A stretch of 47,592 nt of DNA from NCBI GenBank assembly GCA_050942825.1, contig JBMNOA010000008.1, forward strand, positions 1-47,592, written 5' to 3'. Shown here one piece after another: positions 44,447 to 47,592 of this stretch; position 1 is the stretch's first letter; every line of letters starts with the position of its first letter. The DNA is from CAYRML01 sp050942825 (lineage in GTDB: Bacteria > Bacillota > Dehalobacteriia > UBA4068). Position numbers and translations under genes: made by a program. The notes below the pieces were generated by a model. The model ran no database searches, was not told the DNA's origin, and saw only the letters and a list, made by a program, of their open reading frames with translations.

Positions 44447-46804
44447 CTAATCAATTGTTCGCACCTCTAAGGAATAGCCGTCGCTGAAAAAGCTGATTGC
44501 ACCATTTTTGTCAGTTTGATATACAGGAATAGATTGTTGCCGAAAATAATTGACCACATCACGGGCGGGATGTCCAAAAGCATTGCCCTCACCCACACAT
44601 ATCACTACTGCTTGCGGAGATACCCTCTGGTAAAAATCACTGTCAAAACTATTTCTGCTGCCATGATGGGGTATTTTCAAAATCTCCGCACCAATATCTT
44701 TATCTGCCAAGGCTTTTAAATTATTACCTTCCACATCACCCGTAAAAAGAAAATCTATTTCTTTATAGGAAAATTTGGCAACCAGTGAACCCTCATTGGC
44801 CGTTTCAGTATCATATTTTTGCACCTGATCAGGCGAAAACACCGTTAGATATAAATCTTCTTCCACAAGATATCTTTCACCTGCTATAACATAAATAATT
44901 TTAGCCCCCGCCTCTTGGGCTTCTGCTTCCAGCTCTTTTTGCAAATCTACTTCCTCAAAAACTGCAGTGGTCATAAAAGTATCGGTGGGCAGATGCTCCA
45001 AAACAGTCAACAAACCGTCCACATGATCGTCATGGGGATGGCTGGCAATGATCAAATCCAGTTTTTTGATACCTCTGCTTTGCAAATAAGGCAGTAATAT
45101 CTTTTGGCCGATCCAATCTTTATTATTTTGCTTGCCGCCGCCATCCAGCAAAATATTATGTCCTTGAGGGGTTACGATCAAAGTACTATCGCCTTGACCA
45201 ACATCAATAAATGTGACCTCCATAACCTGACCATTGCCGGGCACAGAAGAAAAATAATCTGATCTACTTACCTGACTGCCTAGAGGGAACACTAAAAATA
45301 TCATCAAAAGTACGATTACTATCCATACGAAGCGGCGTCCTTTCTTTTTCAAGATAAATGGCAAGGCAAGTAAGACAATATAAAACAGAACAATCATCCA
45401 TATAGTGGGCTTTGTTAAAGGAATATAACTAAAGGGCCACGACCCTATCCACCTGGCTAAGTTATAAATAAAATCCATCATAGCTCCGCCGGCAAAAAGT
45501 GGCAAAGTGGCCAAAGCCACAGAAAAGACAGCGAAAATACAACCTATAAAAGATAAAATAACCACCAAACCGATAAAAAACACTAAGATAGGGGAAATAC
45601 TCATAGCAGCTAAAGACAGTATGTAGAAGTAATAAGCCACCAGCGGAATAGTTGCACAAGAGGCAGCCAAAGTTACAGCAAAAGATTTATTGATAAAATC
45701 TTTACCGGGAAGCATGCGGCTAAAAACCGGTGTCAGATATAAAATACCCCAGACAGCTATAAAAGAAAGCTGGAATCCGACATCAAAAATAAATAGCGGC
45801 CGCCATAAAAGACAAGCCAGACAGGCCAAAGCCAAAGAAACATAAGGATCCGCCTTTTCATCCAAGGAAAAAGCCGCAAGTCCTATCAAAGCCATCAAAG
45901 AGGCCCTAATAACCGGCGGGCTGAATCCTGTTATGGAAGCATAAAAGACGATAAGAAAACCAATTATTGCTAAACGCCACCAACGATTCTTTCTGCTGGT
46001 ACCGAAAATAAACATGCCAAACCAAATTATATAACCAACATGTAAACCTGATACAGAAAATGCATGCATAATACCGGTTTGCGATAAAAGTCTTTTATCT
46101 GAATCGGAAAGATCACCTTTTTCACCCAAAAATACGCCCTTTATTAATCCCTGTTGTTGCTGAGGCAGGTATGACAAGGCCTTCTCAAAACGCAAACTAA
46201 TTAAAGAAGCAAAATGTAAAAAGGAATTGCCGCCCCTCAAACCGGTTTTTTGAATTTTACCGCCAAAAGCAGCACTTACAGAGCCCGAAATGCCATTTCG
46301 CTTTAAATAATCTTCATAATCAAAGGCATTGGCATTAGCATATTTTTGCACTTGCATAGCAGTGCCTTGTATTTGTACATATTCTCCATAAAATATCCTT
46401 TGCTTATCATCAGCATAGATATAAAGAATATCGTCACTTTCTTTACCATTGATAGTATCAGCCCGCAGCAAAAAACTGTAATGGCCTTCTTTATCTACAG
46501 ACCAAGCAGAATTTTCTAAGGCCATACCGCTAATATGTAAAGAGTCCCCTTTCTCATAAGGGAAAACAGCTTGATTTAGATTGTTAACCGCCAACCAGAA
46601 AACTCCTACGAAGAAAGCAAAAATTAATAACCAATAAAAATTTTTATTTTTAAAAGACCAAAATATAAAAAAAGTTGAACCCAATAAAATAAATAAGGCT
46701 ACCCGAAAAGATACCCCCACTAAACCACAAAAGGCAATGCCGGCTGCAAAGGACAAGCAATGCCAAAATAAAGCTTTTTTAGGAAATAGTATACCGCTAT
46801 TCAA
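44447..46804 (-). CDS. comEC: DNA internalization-related competence protein ComEC/Rec2
   Basis: ComEC (785 residues) forms the membrane channel for single-stranded DNA uptake in transformation. Order: N-terminal helices and the DUF4131 OB domain (about 10-180), the competence domain (about 215-490, GVFLGEKGDLSDSDKRLLSQ then TGIMHAFSVSGLHVGYI) and a C-terminal metallo-beta-lactamase domain with H589, H591, D592, D593 and H594 (SHPHDDHVDG) plus the later FTGDVEGNNL and HHGSRNS motifs. The protein is full length. The start is TTG at 46802-46804, overlapping comEA by eight bases, with AAGGAAG about eight bases upstream. A complete comEC together with comEA suggests latent or real competence, though pilus genes are outside the window. 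Confidence 0.97.
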   Translation of the reverse strand: MNSGILFPKKALFWHCLSFAAGIAFCGLVGVSFRVALFILLGSTFFIFWSFKNKNFYWLLIFAFFVGVFWLAVNNLNQAVFPYEKGDSLHISGMALENSAWSVDKEGHYSFLLRADTINGKESDDILYIYADDKQRIFYGEYVQIQGTAMQVQKYANANAFDYEDYLKRNGISGSVSAAFGGKIQKTGLRGGNSFLHFASLISLRFEKALSYLPQQQQGLIKGVFLGEKGDLSDSDKRLLSQTGIMHAFSVSGLHVGYIIWFGMFIFGTSRKNRWWRLAIIGFLIVFYASITGFSPPVIRASLMALIGLAAFSLDEKADPYVSLALACLACLLWRPLFIFDVGFQLSFIAVWGILYLTPVFSRMLPGKDFINKSFAVTLAASCATIPLVAYYFYILSLAAMSISPILVFFIGLVVILSFIGCIFAVFSVALATLPLFAGGAMMDFIYNLARWIGSWPFSYIPLTKPTIWMIVLFYIVLLALPFILKKKGRRFVWIVIVLLMIFLVFPLGSQVSRSDYFSSVPGNGQVMEVTFIDVGQGDSTLIVTPQGHNILLDGGGKQNNKDWIGQKILLPYLQSRGIKKLDLIIASHPHDDHVDGLLTVLEHLPTDTFMTTAVFEEVDLQKELEAEAQEAGAKIIYVIAGERYLVEEDLYLTVFSPDQVQKYDTETANEGSLVAKFSYKEIDFLFTGDVEGNNLKALADKDIGAEILKIPHHGSRNSFDSDFYQRVSPQAVVICVGEGNAFGHPARDVVNYFRQQSIPVYQTDKNGAISFFSDGYSLEVRTID

Positions 46805-47414
46805 CGGTGATGCTTCCTTTTATTTTTTCGAATATGGCATCGCCAATACCCGCCACCTTTTTAATATCATCTATATTATTAAAACGACCGTTATTTTCAC
46901 GATAAGAAATTATGGAATCAGCCTTGGCTGGTCCAATACCAGGCAACATTTGTAATTGTTGACTATTAGCGCTGTTGATAGAAATTCTATTATTACTTTG
47001 AGAATTCGTATTACTTTCGTCTGACAAATTATTCGCCGTATTGTTTTCTAAATTAGGATTTACTTTGGCCGGAACTACTATCTCATCTTGATCATTAATT
47101 ATCCTAGCCAAATTTATAGAATCCAAATCAGCAACAGGCGTAACAACAGCCAATTCTATAGCATCTATAGCACGACTGTGAGCAGGTAAAGTAAAAACAC
47201 CCGGATTTTCCACCTCACCTTTGACGTGAACAATAATCTGCTTATTAATATCTGTCCCCTCTACTTGAGAAAGAATCAGACTGTCATTTTTTACTTCTGC
47301 TTGTTTTTCTAAAAAATCACTATATTTCATGCCTGCAAAAAAACAAATAATTAATAAGACAGTTAATATGATTACTTGTTGCTTATTAATTTTAAAAATA
47401 TCCATCTTGGACAT
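46797..47414 (-). CDS. comEA: Competence protein ComEA (SLBB and helix-hairpin-helix)
   Basis: ComEA (205 residues) is the membrane-anchored DNA receptor for transformation. A single N-terminal helix (about 13-30) anchors it; the SLBB domain (about 58-110, IIVHVKGEVENPGVFTLPA) precedes an Asn/Ser-rich linker (about 123-142) and the C-terminal double helix-hairpin-helix DNA-binding domain (SANSQQLQMLPGIGPAKADS and IKKVAGIGDAIFEKIKG). The ATG at 47412-47414 has GGAG about nine bases upstream; an ATG three codons later is an alternative. It heads the comEA-comEC-holA unit behind a good promoter. Confidence 0.97.
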   Translation of the reverse strand: MSKMDIFKINKQQVIILTVLLIICFFAGMKYSDFLEKQAEVKNDSLILSQVEGTDINKQIIVHVKGEVENPGVFTLPAHSRAIDAIELAVVTPVADLDSINLARIINDQDEIVVPAKVNPNLENNTANNLSDESNTNSQSNNRISINSANSQQLQMLPGIGPAKADSIISYRENNGRFNNIDDIKKVAGIGDAIFEKIKGSITVE

Positions 47415-47472
47415 GCCACATCACTCCACATAGATATTTATAAATTATTCGCCATTATTTCCTGTTATCTCC

Positions 47473-47501
47473 ATTATACAATTTTCAATTATATTTAACA
47501 A
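47473..47501 (-). promoter_or_regulatory. Sigma-A promoter for comEA-comEC-holA
   Basis: TTGTTA (-35, 47496-47501), a 17-base spacer and a perfect TATAAT (-10, 47473-47478), on the minus strand in a very AT-rich 178-base stretch up to the window edge. Nothing else could be identified in that stretch. Confidence 0.75.
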
Positions 47502-47592
47502 TTATATATTTTATTTTCTTTACCATATTAAAATATTATTTATATAATATCGAAATAATTGATTTGCAGTACATATTTGACGATATAAAACC

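Noticed and set aside
1..47592. Search for tRNA genes, CRISPR repeats, insertion sequences, prophage genes and toxin-antitoxin pairs
   Set aside because: No cloverleaf-like sequence with conserved TTC motif, no regularly spaced repeats, no transposase or integrase pattern and no phage structural gene was seen by eye; small RNAs could still be missed.

Overview
The window reads as chromosomal core from an anaerobic, spore-forming member of the Bacillota, most like Clostridia or Negativicutes; I cannot resolve it further. The evidence is the gene content: AddAB instead of RecBCD, two-subunit glycyl-tRNA synthetase glyQS, pyruvate phosphate dikinase, the sporulation genes spoIIP, yqfC and yqfD, HrcA/CIRCE heat-shock control, strong AGGAGG-type ribosome binding sites and fairly low GC. 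Every gene I accept (39 intact genes and one broken one) is on the minus strand, so transcription runs from high to low coordinates. I see no tRNA, rRNA, CRISPR array, prophage or insertion sequence.

From the right end in transcription order: comEA-comEC-holA (DNA uptake and the clamp-loader delta subunit) behind a good sigma-A promoter; rpsT with its own promoter and terminator; spoIIP followed by a 57-residue membrane peptide and a terminator; murJ-lepA-hemW; then the heat-shock operon hrcA-grpE-dnaK-dnaJ with a CIRCE operator, continuing into prmA, mtaB and a HIT-family gene; rpsU with its own promoter and terminator; nfeD-floA and a membrane-anchored protein of unknown function; and the long conserved run yqfC-yqfD-phoH-pgpH-ybeY-dgkA-(DUF3048 lipoprotein)-era-recO. 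After that comes glyQ-glyS-ppdK with a sigma-A promoter, a structured leader and a long terminator hairpin.

The left third is more lineage-specific. A broken zinc-finger membrane gene (an in-frame TGA lies exactly between its zinc-finger half and its membrane half) sits in a poorly coding stretch of about 1 kb (10510-11496). Next is a compact three-gene unit bounded by hairpins: a DUF362 protein, a DeoC-family aldolase in which two of the three classical catalytic residues are replaced, and a PHP-family phosphoesterase. This is the best candidate for an undescribed pathway in the window. Then come addB-addA, a small two-helix membrane peptide and a UPF0173 metallo-hydrolase.

Most of the window is well-conserved core. 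The departures worth attention are the divergent aldolase cassette, the stop-interrupted zinc-finger gene, the replacement of cdd by a DUF3048 lipoprotein next to era, the absence of gpr and insertion of murJ near spoIIP, the 125-base overlap of ybeY with pgpH, a possible ATT start codon after floA, and a recurrent TGATATAAT extended -10 element.
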